Below, piece by piece: positions 13,801-28,004 of a stretch of DNA of 64,000 bases. The stretch comes from Pseudoscleropodium purum (lineage: Eukaryota > Streptophyta > Bryopsida > Hypnales > Brachytheciaceae). The notes beneath the pieces were generated by a model. The model ran no database searches, was not told where the DNA came from, and saw nothing but the letters and a program-made list of their open reading frames with translations. Numbering within the stretch: the stretch's first letter is position 1; the number at the start of each line of letters is the position of its first letter. The position numbers were made by a program, and so were the translations under genes. The DNA is taken from the NCBI GenBank assembly GCA_963969395.1, contig OZ017804.1, positions 12,586,001 through 12,650,000 of the forward strand, given 5' to 3'.

Positions 13801-16800
13801 GTCGTAAACTGGAGAGATGCTTCAGGAGTTCTCGTGTCATTGTGGGCTCTTAAAATTTTGTCGAATTGGAGATAGAATATCGTCTCTAAGACGTTCTATT
13901 TGGGAAAGGGATTTCTGACTTTTGTCAAAACCCTACTTGTGAGGGATTCTGGGGTGGTCTTAAGAGTCACGTTTATTGGCTACAGGCATTTCCATCTTTG
14001 TTCATGTTTTAGGATGTTTGTAACTACACAGTTCTTTGGGCTCTGATATGTTTTATGTGGATGTCTGTGTCTTCCAGAAAGAGTGGGCTGAGGCAAGAAA
14101 AGAGCTGGAAATAGAACGTGAACATGGACGATATTTAACCAGTCAGCGTGATAGGGCTGTAGCCGAGGCTTTGGAACGGGTTGAAGCTGTGAGCAAGGAG
14201 CTAGCCGATGCCCTGAAGGCTGTTTCTTCAGCAGAGACGCGAGCCCAAGTTGCAGAGGTTAGTGTTGTCATTTCTCAGCTAGTAACTAGTTCTCGCTGGT
14301 CTATTCTCTAGGGAACACGCGCTTTTGTTCGATGCACAGTAGTGAGTTGTTAGAATGATGATCGAATGCTTATTGGGATGATAGCTATCTTCATATCTGC
14401 CGGGTCTTCTTATGTTCTTGGTTTGTTCTGTCCACCACATACTGGGACAGCCGTAGCTCCGATAAAATTGACACCCCAGTTCGCTACAGTTGTCATTTGT
14501 ATTTCCCTTAACACTCAATCATTGCAGGCACGCTGTGTGGAACTGGAGTCGAGCTTGAAGAAGGCTGATGATAAGGTGGGTTAGTAGTAAGATAATGGTA
14601 TTTGTGCAATTCTACTATGGATCTGCTTTTCTCTCTTGTATTGCAGCATGGAATTGATATTATGACGTTGCAGATTATGTTGGCTCTGGGAGGCTCAAAA
14701 ACAATGGTTAGTGAGGATGGTAGTGCTGTCAACGTTGATACTGAGGTAAAATTTCGCTTTGTGATATCCGCAAATAGCCATTATACTCATGCTGGTATTC
14801 ACGTATAGTAATGTATACATGTCGTAAGGATTGCAATGTGCTTTCATGCAGTTAATATCTGACTTGCAGTTTTTGGTTATCATGGGAGTTTATCATAAAT
14901 ACATAATTAATACTTTCGTTTTGTATGTGGTGTTGATCTATTTCACCGTTTAATAAGTTAATGTCATATTTTTTTACAGATAATGCTGAATCTCCAGCAA
15001 ACAAAGGAGGAATTAGATCGTTTGAAGGAGGACTTAGCAGCTGCAAAGATCCACACTGGTCAAGTGAGTGTTTTCATGGATTTACTGCCGTTTCAGTCTG
15101 CAATAAATTCGATTTAATACTACCACTGTTGTATCGTTTCTACGCTGTGCGCATTTATTGGTCGTTTTAAGTATTTGAACACTTGAATTCAACTCATTTG
15201 TTCAGCTTGGTAAAAAATTTTCGTGGTCTATATGTGCAGTACAAAAATATTGCCGATGCTAGTGAAGAAGCTTTGAAACAGATGGAGGAAGCTTATGCCA
15301 ATTACAAGGATGAGGTACATGGAAAGCATTTACCTCTTCGTCATTCATATGAACCTTGTTACGAATACGGTAGGCTGTTCACAATGATCACAATTCTTTG
15401 TGATGTTCCTTATCGATAATATGTGGCACTAACCCTCTCTGTTTTTACAGTCTGAGCGCAGACGAGAAGCATTGGAATCTGAGGTTACAGATTTGCAGAA
15501 GCGGGTCAGCGAATTGGAGGTGGAAATCTCAGAGAAAGACAGAGCTGCTGGTGTTGCTTCTGAGGAAAAGGATAAGGCCCTTACCAGTGCATTTAAAGAA
15601 ACCTTGTCTCTGAAAGAGACTCTCGTCTCAAAGCAGTAAGTGATGCTTGACTTATTTCAAATTTTCTCTAATCAAGTCTAAGTTTAATTACCCCTTAGGT
15701 CATAGTTGAAATAATAATTTGGAATTCACCGCTAGCTATTGATTGGGTTGAATCTCAATACTGGTTGTGTGTCAGAAACCTATCATTTGTCTAACGGCTA
15801 CGAATAATCCTTCGCCTTATTTTACAGAGCCAGTTTGGTGGAATCAGAGGAAAAAATATCAACTTTAAAGAATGAGGTGGACAAGCTACGTCAGCAATGG
15901 CGTGATGCTCAGAACAATTACGAGAGACAGGTTTGAACTTGATACTGATTTGTTGGATATGGAGTTCCGGATTCTTGCATTTATTTATCACGTCTGCCGT
16001 TTCCGATTATTCATTTCAGTCACATAATGGTCTTCGTTTTTCAGGTATTACTGCAAGGAGAGACGATAAGAGATTTAAAAACGACATCGGACAAACTTTC
16101 AAGTCTCGAGTCAGAAGAGCGGTCTTTGCGTGAGCGAGCAGAGAGTGCTGAAGCGGAGTTGGTATGCACTTATCTTTATTAGGGATTTTCTATGGTTTTG
16201 AGTGTTTTTTTTGTATGATTGGAGGTCTGCAACTTTTCTAGAAGAATTGTATCACCGCACCAATATTGTAACATTTCTTGTACAGGGAAGCTTGCACGTC
16301 AAGTGGGCAATGGAAAAGTCTTCGTTGGAGTCTGCCAGGCTTGAAGCAGAGAAGAAAGTCAAAGAATTGGATGAACAGGTAAGTGAAAGTTCGAACATGA
16401 TAGCCCAGTGCTGTCGCTATAGAGGACGTTGCATTTTCCTATACTTATACCACATAGTTTCGAGACTGAATTATCTCATGGAAAAAATGGAAGTCTTGAT
16501 TCCTGCAGACCCTACTTTACTTGATGCGTGCACTTCAGTTATCCTGCTAATTGACCTGTCGATCCCCTGCTTGATCACTTTAAAACTGAGATTGATTAGA
16601 GTTTAGAGTGATGGTAGTCTACATTACGTATATCCTCACAGCGAGTGGAGGTTGGGTGGTGGTGCAGAATCAAATATTGTTGGATAGACTGGAAGGGATG
16701 CACATCGTTGCTGCAGAGACTGAACGAAAAACATCTGCATCCGTCACAGAATCAGGAGAGACCTCTGAAGTTCAAGGAGAGTCTGACCTGCAGAACGTGA

Positions 16801-19800
16801 TCAGATATCTGCGCCGGTCAAAGGAGACGGTTAGTCACCGAAAACTGTGGTGAAACCCAAAGTCCTTATGTTGATGATTTAAGCTTCAGATTGTATTAAG
16901 TACGTTGGGTTAATTGGTACAATTTACCGTATCATGCCATTCGTTGCAGGTTGACATGGAGCTTACATTGATGAAGCAAGAACGGGTTCGCTTGCAAAAG
17001 CAGGTACGCCGAGCTTCAATGCACACTAAGATTTTTCTCAGCGGAATTTACTCGATTAAACTACTTCAGATATGTCCAGTATTCTTCGTCTGCATTGGTA
17101 TAATGTTATCAATCGAATTATTTGATTCTTCTCATCTGAGTGCCACTGCAAGTAACGTTGTCAAGAATTCAAAATATATGCAAATACTATCCTTTGGTCT
17201 TGCGTGTGGTGATACTTTGCTTCCTCTTTTTAAGCTCAGATTTGATCTATCTTCTCTCATTTGATCTGCTCATCTTTGAGCTTATGTTGTGTTATTGATT
17301 AGCTGGAAGGAGCATACCGGGCTGCTGAAGAAGCACAAACAAGTCTGCGTCGGGAACATGAAAGTGCACGGGCCAGTTTGTATAGTGATGAGGAATTTCG
17401 AACTCTTCAGACTCAGGTGGCAATTCCCAAACTGTTTTTCTTGCTTAATTTAGTCAACTGTTTTTATTTTTTATTCAATATGACGTTTTGTATTGGCAAA
17501 TGTATCGCAGTGAGGGAGATCCTTTGACCTTGAATATCGGAATTTCGGAAGGAAACGTAGAACTGGTTGATGTTTCCATCTTCTCTTTGATGAAGTTCTT
17601 GTTATCGGAATATTCTTTGAACATACGATGTGTAACCAGGTTAGGGAGCTGAATCTTCTACGAGAAAGTAATGCAGAGCTTCGAGAAGAAAATAAGAAGT
17701 CTTTCGAAGATGGCAGGGTGAGTTGATTCTTTGCTAGCACATACTGTCCAGTTTTGTGAATGAACTTTTGATTATTCCAATTTGATTCCATGTATAACTA
17801 TGCAACGATTTTAAGATATTTAACGTCCTCATTTTTTGTCTTTTTTTTGTCTTATTTTTTTATCTTATTTTATGTTTCTCATACTCCAGATGGAGAATTG
17901 AAAGCTTTGTCATTATTGTGTGCAAGCCATTGACATACGAATATTGGGTACTTTGCGTCAGGAATGGCGAGAAAAGACCAGAGAGGCACAGGCAGAATTG
18001 GAGCCTCTGCGCAAGCGCTTGCGAGAGAAGGAGGTTGACTTGGAGGCGAGTGCGCGGACATTGGAAAGTCAGAAAGCATTGACTGAGCGCTGGGAGAAAA
18101 GGGTGACACAGGTCTCCTCCATCTTTCATCTGTAGAGCTGACTGGAATACTTTACTGTTTCTGATATATTTTGATTGACATGTTGTGTGTCATTTCACCT
18201 TATCAAAATGTAATTGTGCCTTGTCTTTGTATTTTGATTATTTTGAAACTGCGGACTGTATGGAGATGCTTGAAATTGAGATACCTGAAGGTGAGATTTG
18301 TTTCTCTTACGTGATTGCAGTTGCTTGAAAAGTACAAAGCTGTGGATTTGGATGAATATCAACGAGTTAAGACCGAGCTTGCTGCAGTTCAGGTATGAAG
18401 AGTTCCATTCATGTTGTTGTTTCAGTTATATTGTGTTTTCTGATTTTAACCGACAGGAATCATGCTCGTTCTTCCTGTTTCATCATCATTTTTGCTAAAT
18501 GCAGGATCGGGAAAAAGGTGCTGGGACTGCGCTGGAGATTGCCAGGAAGGAAATACAGGATTTGAAGGTGATGATTTCAAAGAGCGAGGAGGAGAAGCAA
18601 GCAAAGGACATCGCGATTACAGGTTTTGAGAACCGAGTGGCAGAATTGGATAAAAAACTTCAAGAAACGTTGCAAAATGAGGTATCTTTGAGAGCAAGAT
18701 TAGGTTGATAAGAGCAGCCAGTGTGTTCAATTGTCTTAATGTAATTACTGCTATGGCTGTGATTAACTGTGGATCGGAAGATCACTGCTGTTCAAAACCA
18801 ATGCTGAGATAATGCAGTAAAATGTGAAAAATATTCCATTTATAGTAGAACATTTCTTGGTAACAATTCTAGACTCTGGAGGAGATAGTGTTTAGCACCC
18901 TAATGTATTATGACAGTAGGCTTATTAGATTGAATCTTGTCTCAATCTTGTTGGTGTTCTCACATCTACGCAGGTGAATGTGAAGAATGAGCTCACCCGA
19001 TTCAAAAAGCATGCAGCATTTCAGAAGGTACCTGTGCAGTCCCTGTTTGAACTAAGTTGAATTAAGCAAGTTACTGTAGGCTTATTTTATTCTGTTGATT
19101 TGGATACTTCAAACGCTCTGAAAACCGCTTGGACAAACTGTGAATGGTGGTGTAGAAAAAAATTGACGACGTAAATAAGGAAAAAGACGAGACCTCCAAA
19201 GCCGTTGAAAATCTCAAAAAGCAAATTGAAGAGCTCAGAACCTCTGGTATGTGCTCGCAGTCAACCACCTGCATTAGAGATGGTTGCAAATTGATTTTTA
19301 TATGTGAATTCATTTTGTGTTTCGCTACTGTTTTACACTGTTCAGCTTTTCAACATGTGGTGCGTAGGCATCACATCGTTCCTTATCTCTTCTCATTGTC
19401 AATTTAAGTTGTGATAGTGCTCAAGGAGTTTCTTGTGTTGAAGAAATACTCTTGCTCAATAATTTTCTTGTACAGATACTGATATGAATGTATATTTCAT
19501 TTGCAGGAAGACGACATGGAGTAGATCAGTTGGCTGCCAAGCAGCATGAAACGCGGTTAGAGCAGGTCCAGAAGCAGTATGAAGCACGGTTAGAGCAGGT
19601 CCAGAAGCAGCATGAAACACGGTTAGAGCAGGTCCGATTGGAGCAGAATGAAAAGGACGCAGCTGCTCGTCATGAGCAAGTGCAGAAAGAGGCGGAGAAC
19701 CTGCTTAGAGAGAAGGATACTCGCATTCAGGTTCGTGACATTTTTTCACTTTAATGCCAGATAGTGCAATTTTTCCCATTTTTCCAATCCAATTTGTGGA

Positions 19801-22800
19801 CAAATCCGTGTACCTTGGGGCAGGGATTTACTTTCAGGTAGTGGTTGTACTCCAGACTACCTGATTTTGATACTGAAAGGTCAAATCTAATCGTATTAGT
19901 TGCGACGATTTTATGCCTTCTTTCTTTTTACTCCTGTATTGAGTTTGGATTGATCCTGTATCATTTATCCAGGTCCTGGAGAAAGCTCTTGAACGAGAGA
20001 AGGAAGAGGCAAGGAGGGAGAAAACTAGGAGAATGAAGAATGACAGAGCTTATTTGGAATTCAACCAAAAAACACAGCAGGTGTCAACTCTTGTCTTGCT
20101 TTTAATCTCTGTGTCCTTAATTCAATCTTTTCTGCATTGCGAAAGAACTTTCTTATCTTTGAAAGCAGAATTGAATATATATTTCTATTATCTGGAGCGG
20201 AAATATTCACTGTCTTCCTGGCTGTGCTGGTATGATTTAGGATAAAAAGAAAGTGCTGGAGGATCTTGATACATTAAAGTCGGAGAAAGAGCAGTATCAT
20301 GCGGTATGGGCTTTCACTATCTAATTTCTTTTTCTTACTGTGGTTTTTGAGTGCAACTTTTTCGGACTTTATGCACTGTGGATTTGAATTAGAATTAAAC
20401 TGGCTCGCAATGTATATTCGCCTTCGTGATGCTATCCTTGTGGTACCTCGGTTTTAAACATTTTGGTAATCTGTGGATCCTTTCCTTGATTTGCAGCAAT
20501 TGGTGAGTGCTGGCCTGCTTATGGAACCCTCGGCAAAGGGTGCAGAGCGTGAGGAGACCGGGGGTACAAACCTAGGCACTCTACAGCAAATGACGGATGA
20601 GGTGGCGCCAGAAACATCAACAGCTGCTGGCCCCGCTTCCTCTACTACATCTACGCTCCCAGCGTTAACTACAACAGGGTCTGTGGAGCCACCGGCCATA
20701 ACAGAAACCTCTCAAGTAACAGCGGTCATTGGAGACCCTCCCAACACCATGACAGAGCCTGCCACGGGGATGCCAGTTCCTCCCATCGCACCACCTTCTT
20801 TAGTTCTACCTCCTCCTGCTTCAAATCCAGGTTTGACGTGTATAGATTTACTGTGTTTTATCTGTATCCTAAATCTGATTGAATGACCTTGTAGGATTGG
20901 ACTGGTGAGTAAATATTGGCTATTTGTACAGAAGTTCCTTCAATTTACGAAGACCCCCGATTGTGGCCCTCTTTCATGGTAGCGATGTTTACTAGCATTG
21001 TCAGAAGATTGCTTATCCCCATCATTAATATTCTTTATTCTCGCTTGGTGTAGGACGGCCATTGAGCAATATTGCTGGAGGCCCAATGCCAGTCCCTCCT
21101 GCGCGGCCACCCCTTAGATCAGCAACTTCTACCAATGCTACTGCTCCTGTGCGACCCATAACAAGGGTGACACCAGTTGCACCTGTGGGAGCCCCACAAC
21201 CTACAACAATGGACCCTCAAAGAGAAAGAGAGATGAACCTACTCCGTGCTAAGATCTTAGAACAAGAGGTAAAAGACATCAATTTGAGGTGCTTAGCCCT
21301 TGTCTGTTGTTCTGAATTTTCTGTGTTGCTAGTAGAATTCTATTTTTCCTAATTGTTTTATCTATTTACTTGCTCACTAGTGTACTCTTTATTTTTTGAT
21401 AGAACAAACGCAAAGGCCGCCGTCTGATTAGGCCTCGCATTGAGCCAACTGGAGCCACCACCAGCAGCATGGAAGTTGGAGAGGGTTCGCAGGAAGTAGC
21501 AGGCGAAATTGTTGACACGGATGTTGAGGCTGTGACCGAAGGGAAACTGCCCATAAATTCAGAAATTCCTGATAGTTCTGGTTCACCATCTACTGGAGTG
21601 GCTGAAGCTGTTGCAACAACTGTAATAGCAGCTGCAGCTGAGGCTCCAGTTACAGTTGCACCACCTGCAACTGCTGTAGCTGTGGCTCGAAAGCGTGCAG
21701 CACCTCAAGAGATTTCTCCTTCTGATGATGATCTTCTACTTCAGGAGAGCAAGTTAGAGAATGCTCCGCCACATAAAAAATCTAGACCAGCTGAGGTGAG
21801 GATTTTATCCTTGTAGTATGTTTCACGTGTGTTATACCAGATCAATCTTCTTTCAGCTTTTTGGACTTCAGTCTTTGTTTTGGTGTTGATGAATATTTTG
21901 TTGTGTGCATACTTTTTTTTTGTTTCTAATAAATTTCGTCGTCAGCGGAATGTGATGTTGCCTTACAAAACTTCGTGTGGTTCTGAATATGCAGGATACA
22001 AACATTCAGGACTCCACTACTGGTCTACCGATTAATGTACATCATGATTTTTCAGCAGAACCGTCGCAGACAGTGGTGAGGTCTGATTCTGTTGGGCATC
22101 GCCCTGTTGCTGATACATCTGAAGCTCCAGCTCTGAAGAAACCGAGATTTGTACAGGCAGAGCTCGTATCAGTTCCTCCGCAAAGTGTCGAGAAGGGTTC
22201 ATCCTCTCAAAGTGTAGATGTTAATGAAGCGATGGAATTGACAAATAGAGAACCCTCACAACCAGAGGAGCTGGGTAGAGAACCTAGCAGACAAATGCAG
22301 GAAGTAGGTAATGAGACTCTGGAAGCGTCCGACTTGCCAATATTCAAGACCGAGGACCAAATTACGGAGGCACCCATTTTGATGGACAGTATGCCTGTCA
22401 CACCTCTGGAACCTCCTGTTAGCGATTCAGAGCAGTTCATAGATTTGATGGTGGGAAATGCTGTTGACGAGGCTTTGGATCATTTCCAACGAGAAGGTTT
22501 TGAATCTGAGGTTATTTTGACGGAGACTGTCACAACAACGACTGCAGTTATCGAAGAAAAGACAACAATCATGACAGAAACTGTTGTAACAGAAGCAGAA
22601 CCTCAGAACATTGATGAGGCCGAAGAGGGCGAGATAGTTTCCGAGGTTGTGGAAGATGTCACCACACCCGTGGAAGTAATGGCTTCTGATCCAATTGCAT
22701 CTGAAGAGAAAGTCCCCCAGCCGGAATCTGTGTCCAAAACAGAAGTTGAAGTACCGACTACTACCATTCCAGTTGATGTTGAACTTGCTCTAGACGGGGC

Positions 22801-24298
22801 AGAGGCCGCTGGTACTAGCAATGCTCCAGTGGAACCAGAGGTGATAAATCCATTGTAGGACCAACCTTGGAAGTAGGACTAGCATAGGCAATTAATTCAC
22901 AAGCCATAGATAGGCGCTATTCTGACTCTTTTGAGAAATCAGTTGACTTCATTTGAATATTTCTTTGTTAACATAGTACACCACCATTGTAAAAAGACAA
23001 TTTTGGAATTTGCGCCTAGTGCAGCTATCCACTGAACTACTGCAGAGCTTGACTCCATTTTCAAGATGTTATAGTTGCCTAACTGAGAGTTTTCGCAGGC
23101 ATCAATTCCCTCAACCTCAGCTCCAGAGGCTGGAAAGTCAGAAAATGTCGTGACAACAGAGATGGGTAGTGCTGAAGAGACAATGTCCGAAACTGCCAGA
23201 GCTGCAGAAGCTGCAAGCGGACATCGCACAAGACTGGCAACAGGAACTGTGATCAGACCATCGCCTGGTCGAGGTGGCACGACCATCAATTTGGCTGATC
23301 GTGCTAAGGAGAGAGCCGCACTGCGTCAAGGTGTAGCGGAGAGAGCCACGCCTGCGTCTCCAGGTGGCCGTGGCCGTGGACGAGGGGGAAGAACCAAGGT
23401 GATTTTTGCCCCTTCTCCGAAGCAACTACCTGCTCTTTGTAACTGAAATGTACTAAATGAAAAGAGCCAACCCTGTTAAATAACGCACTTGGTCTAACTC
23501 GCTCTGGCTGCTTTCCTTTTGCTATCAATCTGCTCAAATTGCGTTTGCTTGTATCCGAGATTTGTGAAGTGATTGTTGTTTAGCAATTCCACACTGTCTG
23601 GCATACCCTCGTGAGGTTTCTGCCGTTGTCAAAGAACTTGACCATTTTTTTATGTCGTAAACATGAGTTTGATATCTTCTAGGGTGCCAGTAATTGACTT
23701 TCCAGAGTAGTCTTGATTTCCTCATTTTCGGAGTGGTATTGCTTTCAGAGAGTTGCTGCAGCAGGGCGTGGTAGGATGGTGTCCACAGGTGCAGGAGGAC
23801 GGGGTAAGTTACAGTTTCTATCCTGTTGCTTATGTGAATTAGAGATTCATCTATTCCTTATCGAGCGTAATGTAATCTGTGTGCCAAATTGCTAGACTTT
23901 ACCAGTTTGCCATGGAAGCTTCCAGAATATAAGAGCAAATATAGTAGGAAGTCATGATTATTATGATTGTTTGCATCAACATCCCATCTCGACTTCGCAG
24001 TGAGTCTGTCATGGACTCGTTGTACATCTCTGCAGAGTCTGCTAGGTCGTCGTATTTTATGAAAGGAGTAAATATAACATAAATATTGTTCCTTAAAAAA
24101 AACATTGATGTGTACCAAGTTGTAATATCTCCTAATTTGGGGAGATATGAATTGTTTGTCCGTTTTTCAGGTGAACGCAGTGGCACGCCACCGCCAGCTG
24201 GGCCTACCGGGACGAATACAGGCGAGCAGTCGCAACAGCAGTCTACAAACCCGTCAAATTCATACGACTTTTCAAACACCAAGGATAGTCAAAGCTGA
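4855..24298 (+). CDS. NUA: nuclear pore anchor, plant TPR/Mlp nucleoporin (53 exons)
   Basis: NUA/TPR is the long coiled-coil protein of the nuclear-pore basket, anchored at the inner nuclear envelope; it acts in mRNA export, SUMO homeostasis and chromatin organisation. The spliced product is about 2379 residues (Arabidopsis NUA is about 2100). The start at 4855 gives MPLFMTDSEFEEE, which matches the plant family N-terminus; an in-frame ATG at 4813 is less likely. Residues 1 to about 1620 are almost continuous coiled coil and contain the conserved plant segments SSDDWSKKSHELEGVIKALE, VSGTALAAALLRDGWS and VGMYRRLYEE. The C-terminal 750 residues are Pro/Thr/Glu-rich with a basic KRKGRRLIRPR patch, an acidic stretch, a TTINLADRAKERAALR motif and a Gly/Arg-rich tail, as in plant NUA. 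All exon phases agree and no internal stop was found. Identification is from family knowledge. Confidence 0.93.
4855..24298 (+). other. NUA: exon map of the NUA gene
   Basis: Exons by GT-AG junctions with matching phase: 4855-5160, 6176-6322, 6617-6715, 7080-7208, 7488-7580, 7866-7931, 8095-8184, 8317-8379, 8486-8607, 8889-9000, 9166-9258, 9430-9478, 9605-9708, 9800-9868, 10183-10320, 10741-10845, 11007-11120, 11445-11532, 11935-11978, 12106-12179, 12376-12478, 12760-12894, 13075-13173, 13309-13350, 13488-13541, 14078-14257, 14528-14575, 14647-14745, 14980-15063, 15240-15314, 15451-15635, 15828-15930, 16045-16161, 16286-16378, 16668-16829, 16950-17003, 17303-17416, 17640-17717, 17962-18111, 18321-18392, 18505-18681, 18974-19027, 19156-19246, 19507-19730, 19973-20080, 20241-20303, 20497-20830, 21054-21268, 21403-21795, 21995-22840, 23099-23398, 23749-23803, 24171-24298. 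Most introns are phase 0. The first intron is about 1 kb. Least certain are the 8607 donor, the 17962 acceptor and the 22840 donor. Confidence 0.8.
19540..19640 (+). repeat. 33-bp in-frame tandem repeat inside a NUA exon
   Basis: Three copies of a 33-base unit encode an 11-residue coiled-coil repeat (KQHETRLEQVQ and close variants) within the exon at 19507-19730. The copies are nearly identical at the DNA level, which points to recent expansion. The repeat length keeps the frame and is compatible with a continuous coiled coil. Confidence 0.8.
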
Positions 24299-26471
24299 AG
24301 TAAAGATCCGAACAAGACGGTGTAGATTGTTGCATTGCTCTTTGTGCATGCAAAGTTCAGGAATGTCCATTTTTGTTCAGAAAATGTAACCATCGTGTAG
24401 GTGAATTGTGCTTACCCTGCCCTAGACACGTAGTCCAGATTTTTGGGTACAAAGAGGTATAGAGAGCATCAAGGGAGTGGGTGCATAACTTTATTTTGGG
24501 TTATTGTTGGATCATGTAGGATCTCGCTGACTAGCCTCTTCGGCGACCATTCACTACAGGACTTATGTAAGAATTTCTATGACCAGTTCCCCATCGTTCG
24601 GGACTAACTCCTTTCGTGAAGGGTATCAATTTTGTCCATCTTAATTCGACCCTTTTTTTGCTTCGAACTTTGCCGAGGCTATACAAATGAGATGCGCTTA
24701 GAACGAACACTATGTTATACATTGTTGTAGGCATTGGTGATCACCATCCGCATTTAGTTGAAAGTGTTGCTATTGGAAACAAAATATTTGTTGTCAAAGA
24801 AAACATCTTTTGTGTCAAAAAAATTTCGAGGTTTGGAAGGGGCTGTCCCACGACTTGGTTTCATCCTACATCTTGATTAGCTAGTTTCAAAGTGGTGCTA
24901 TGCTTTAGAGAAAATGCTGGACTTGCTTGACAACCTTGGTATTGTTGTAGGAGCTATTGCCTTGCTTGTGTGCCAACGATTGTGTTAGAGTTACTCATGA
25001 AGAGTTGCCCATGAAGGTCCATGTTTCCACCCTACATCACAACCAACAAGAACATGAGAATCAAACAATGAATGGTATCAATGGAGGGTCTTGAGAAAGA
25101 ACAACCTCACTAATAGAAGTACAAGTAGAACCTCTCTTAGTGCATGGTGCTAGGATTATGCACTAAGAGGATTATGCATTTAGAGAGGCCACAAGCCCAT
25201 GTGTCTTTCCATCTTAATTGCATGTGCAAGTTTACTTAATACTACTTGCAAACTCTCTTGTTGCATGTTATATTGTAAGAGAGGTTGCAATAAAATAGGT
25301 CATACCTATGTGGTCATTGGGAGAAGTAATGAAAAAGTGTTATTTTGTGAATGTACCAATTTGGTGCCTATTAAATTCTTCTATTAATCATTGGTGCTCT
25401 ACTTAAGTCAACTTTGGAGGTGAATATTTCTATATTTGAGTGAAAGTGTTCTATTTTAGTTTTAAAGGGGCTTCATTTCTACTTGCAAAGAATTAAATAT
25501 TATTCCATAAACATTTTTCAAATTTTTAAACAATTTTAAGGAAATTGCAATAAGTTGCTAAAATGGGTTCTCATCCTTGATGACTGTCAAAACCAAAAAT
25601 TGTCTGCCATGGAGACAAGAGATTAACAACACTTTAGAGAAGATTAGGTACTTACTCTCTGCTGCATCATCTATGTAAGGCCCATTCATGATGTTCAAAA
25701 TAGTATAGGCCTCATTATACTCCAAGTTGAGGAGAAGCTTTGGTGTCAAGAAGAAGCACCTGAAATTGAAAAAAAAATTAAAATTAAAATCACGATGGCA
25801 TGTGAAAATGAAACCATTGAATGTATAGAAGCTTAGTTCAAAAGACATGGATTTTGGTTCACTTGTGTGTCATAACATTCTTTAGCAGAGTTGTCATATG
25901 TTGAATGGGAGCCAATTAACATAAACATTCTCAAAGTATTGGGTTTGGTGTCTTGCCAATGATTATGTATTTTCCAACTACATCACCACAAGATTCATTA
26001 TGGAAGAACTTTCAATTCAATTAAAAGTCTTAGATTGGGAAAGACTCATCATAGCAAAAAGACATTGCAAGCATCACTCAAGAAACACAGGTAAAACACT
26101 TGGAAAAAGAAAATTCCTTTGTCATAACTAACTAGCAACCTTATTGCTCTTGTGAAAAGTTTTGAAGACACATTGCACACCAATGGTTCAAAGAATAAGT
26201 TTTTGTCAATCCTCGTGGTCCTAGATGCAACTTTTATAAATAGATCAATTACTCAAAACATTCAGCTAAATGTGCAACAAATTGACAAAAAGAATTACAA
26301 TTTTTTCTGCACAATTAATACATAGGGAGGAGCCAAATGTTACAATGGTCCATAGTAATTGCCTGAAAAATGTGTTATTTTACACACATTTTTCTTTTGT
26401 ATCTGCACATGAAAGTACTAAGAAGGTTTTCACTATATCTTACTAACAGTAAAGAACAAACAAGACATGAC

Positions 26472-26799
26472 TTAAGGTAGGAGGTTTTAAAAGCGCATAG
26501 GCTCTGAAAGCATCCACCTCCTTAAATGTACACTGAATGTACATGTTGCTTTTTGTAGCCTTCAATGTACAGACAATGTACATTTTAGGAGGTGGACACT
26601 ATTAGAGCCCTATGCCACTTCAGCTTCAGAATTTCATAACTAATTCCACAAAGCTCCAAAAAAATATGAAACGGCTTGGGTTAGATGCCAATTCTACTTG
26701 TCTTTCAAGGAAATTTTACTAAAAACATTTGAAGAAGTTTCACCTCCCCAAAAATCAGTTCCAGCTCTTAAATGATTGGTTTATGGACCTCCTACCTTA
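26472..26799. repeat. foldback repeat with nested inverted arms
   Basis: Outer arms ttaaggtaggaggt (26472-26485) and cctcctacctta (26788-26799) are inverted. Inside them, gcataggctct followed by catccacctcc (about 26495-26521) pairs with ggaggtgg followed by agagccctatgc (about 26590-26622). Nested palindromy of this kind is common in MITEs or foldback elements. No target duplication was identified. Confidence 0.5.
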
Positions 26800-26872
26800 C
26801 AGGCAGTTTGTACACCTTTAATACGTGGGAACATCAGTGAATTATATGCTTCAATCTACAGCCATGGGATTA

Positions 26873-27211
<339 letters not shown>

Positions 27212-27664
27212 TCAACAATTGAAAATCATGAATTTAAAAAAAAAAATTAGAATTTTTGGGTAAGACATGTAATTAATATGAATTTTTTTAATGTAAAACT
27301 CCCTAAATCATTGAAACCATCACATAGCTTGGTCCTAATACCAAAGTCTAGAGGATCAATTGTCCACCAATTGCAATTATGTATAGGAACAATTAAACTA
27401 CATTTTCGGGGACACTTTCAATGTAAGTCTACTTGTCGAGTGGACACAAAAATGATTTAGTTTCATAGTACGGAGTCTTCATCATTAATTTCTTTTAGTT
27501 GTTTCCATTTCCATTTTTAGTTGAATACCTGAATTTCACTTTGATCAGGATACTGTACTTGCTGAACTTCATGCCATGCTCATCTGCAAGTAATGAAGAT
27601 ATCATTAAGAGGGTAACTACTTGAGAATGATCAACACATAGAAACTGAAATTAATGGTGTTTAT

Positions 27665-28004
27665 CCCTAAACCCTAAATACCCTAAAAACTGCACTAACC
27701 CTAAAGGACCAAAAGAGCCTGAATTGTGCTTCATCCTGTCTTTCTTAGCAATTCAATTAGGTAATATGGGGACTTTCTTTAGAGTCTGATTGATTTAGAG
27801 ATTACAAATAGATGCATAGTTCTTCAATGACATAAACTTTGACCCCATCTTAATTACATTTCCTCAATATATAATGAATTTGAAATTGTCATTGTTAAAT
27901 CATGAATCTTGGTCCTTTCGTGCCATTAAACCTTCAATGAAGGGAGTGAGTGAGTGACTGGCAGGGTTTTCAGGGGATTTAGGGTTTAGGGTTTAGGGTT
28001 TAGA
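27665..28004. repeat. interstitial telomere-like repeats in opposite orientations
   Basis: CCCTAAA-type units occur near 27665-27705 and TTTAGGG units are repeated in tandem at about 27978-28003, roughly 300 bases apart and in opposite orientation. The unit is the standard plant telomere repeat. Short arrays like this arise from double-strand-break repair or as telo-box promoter elements; this one is too short to indicate a chromosome end. Confidence 0.6.
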
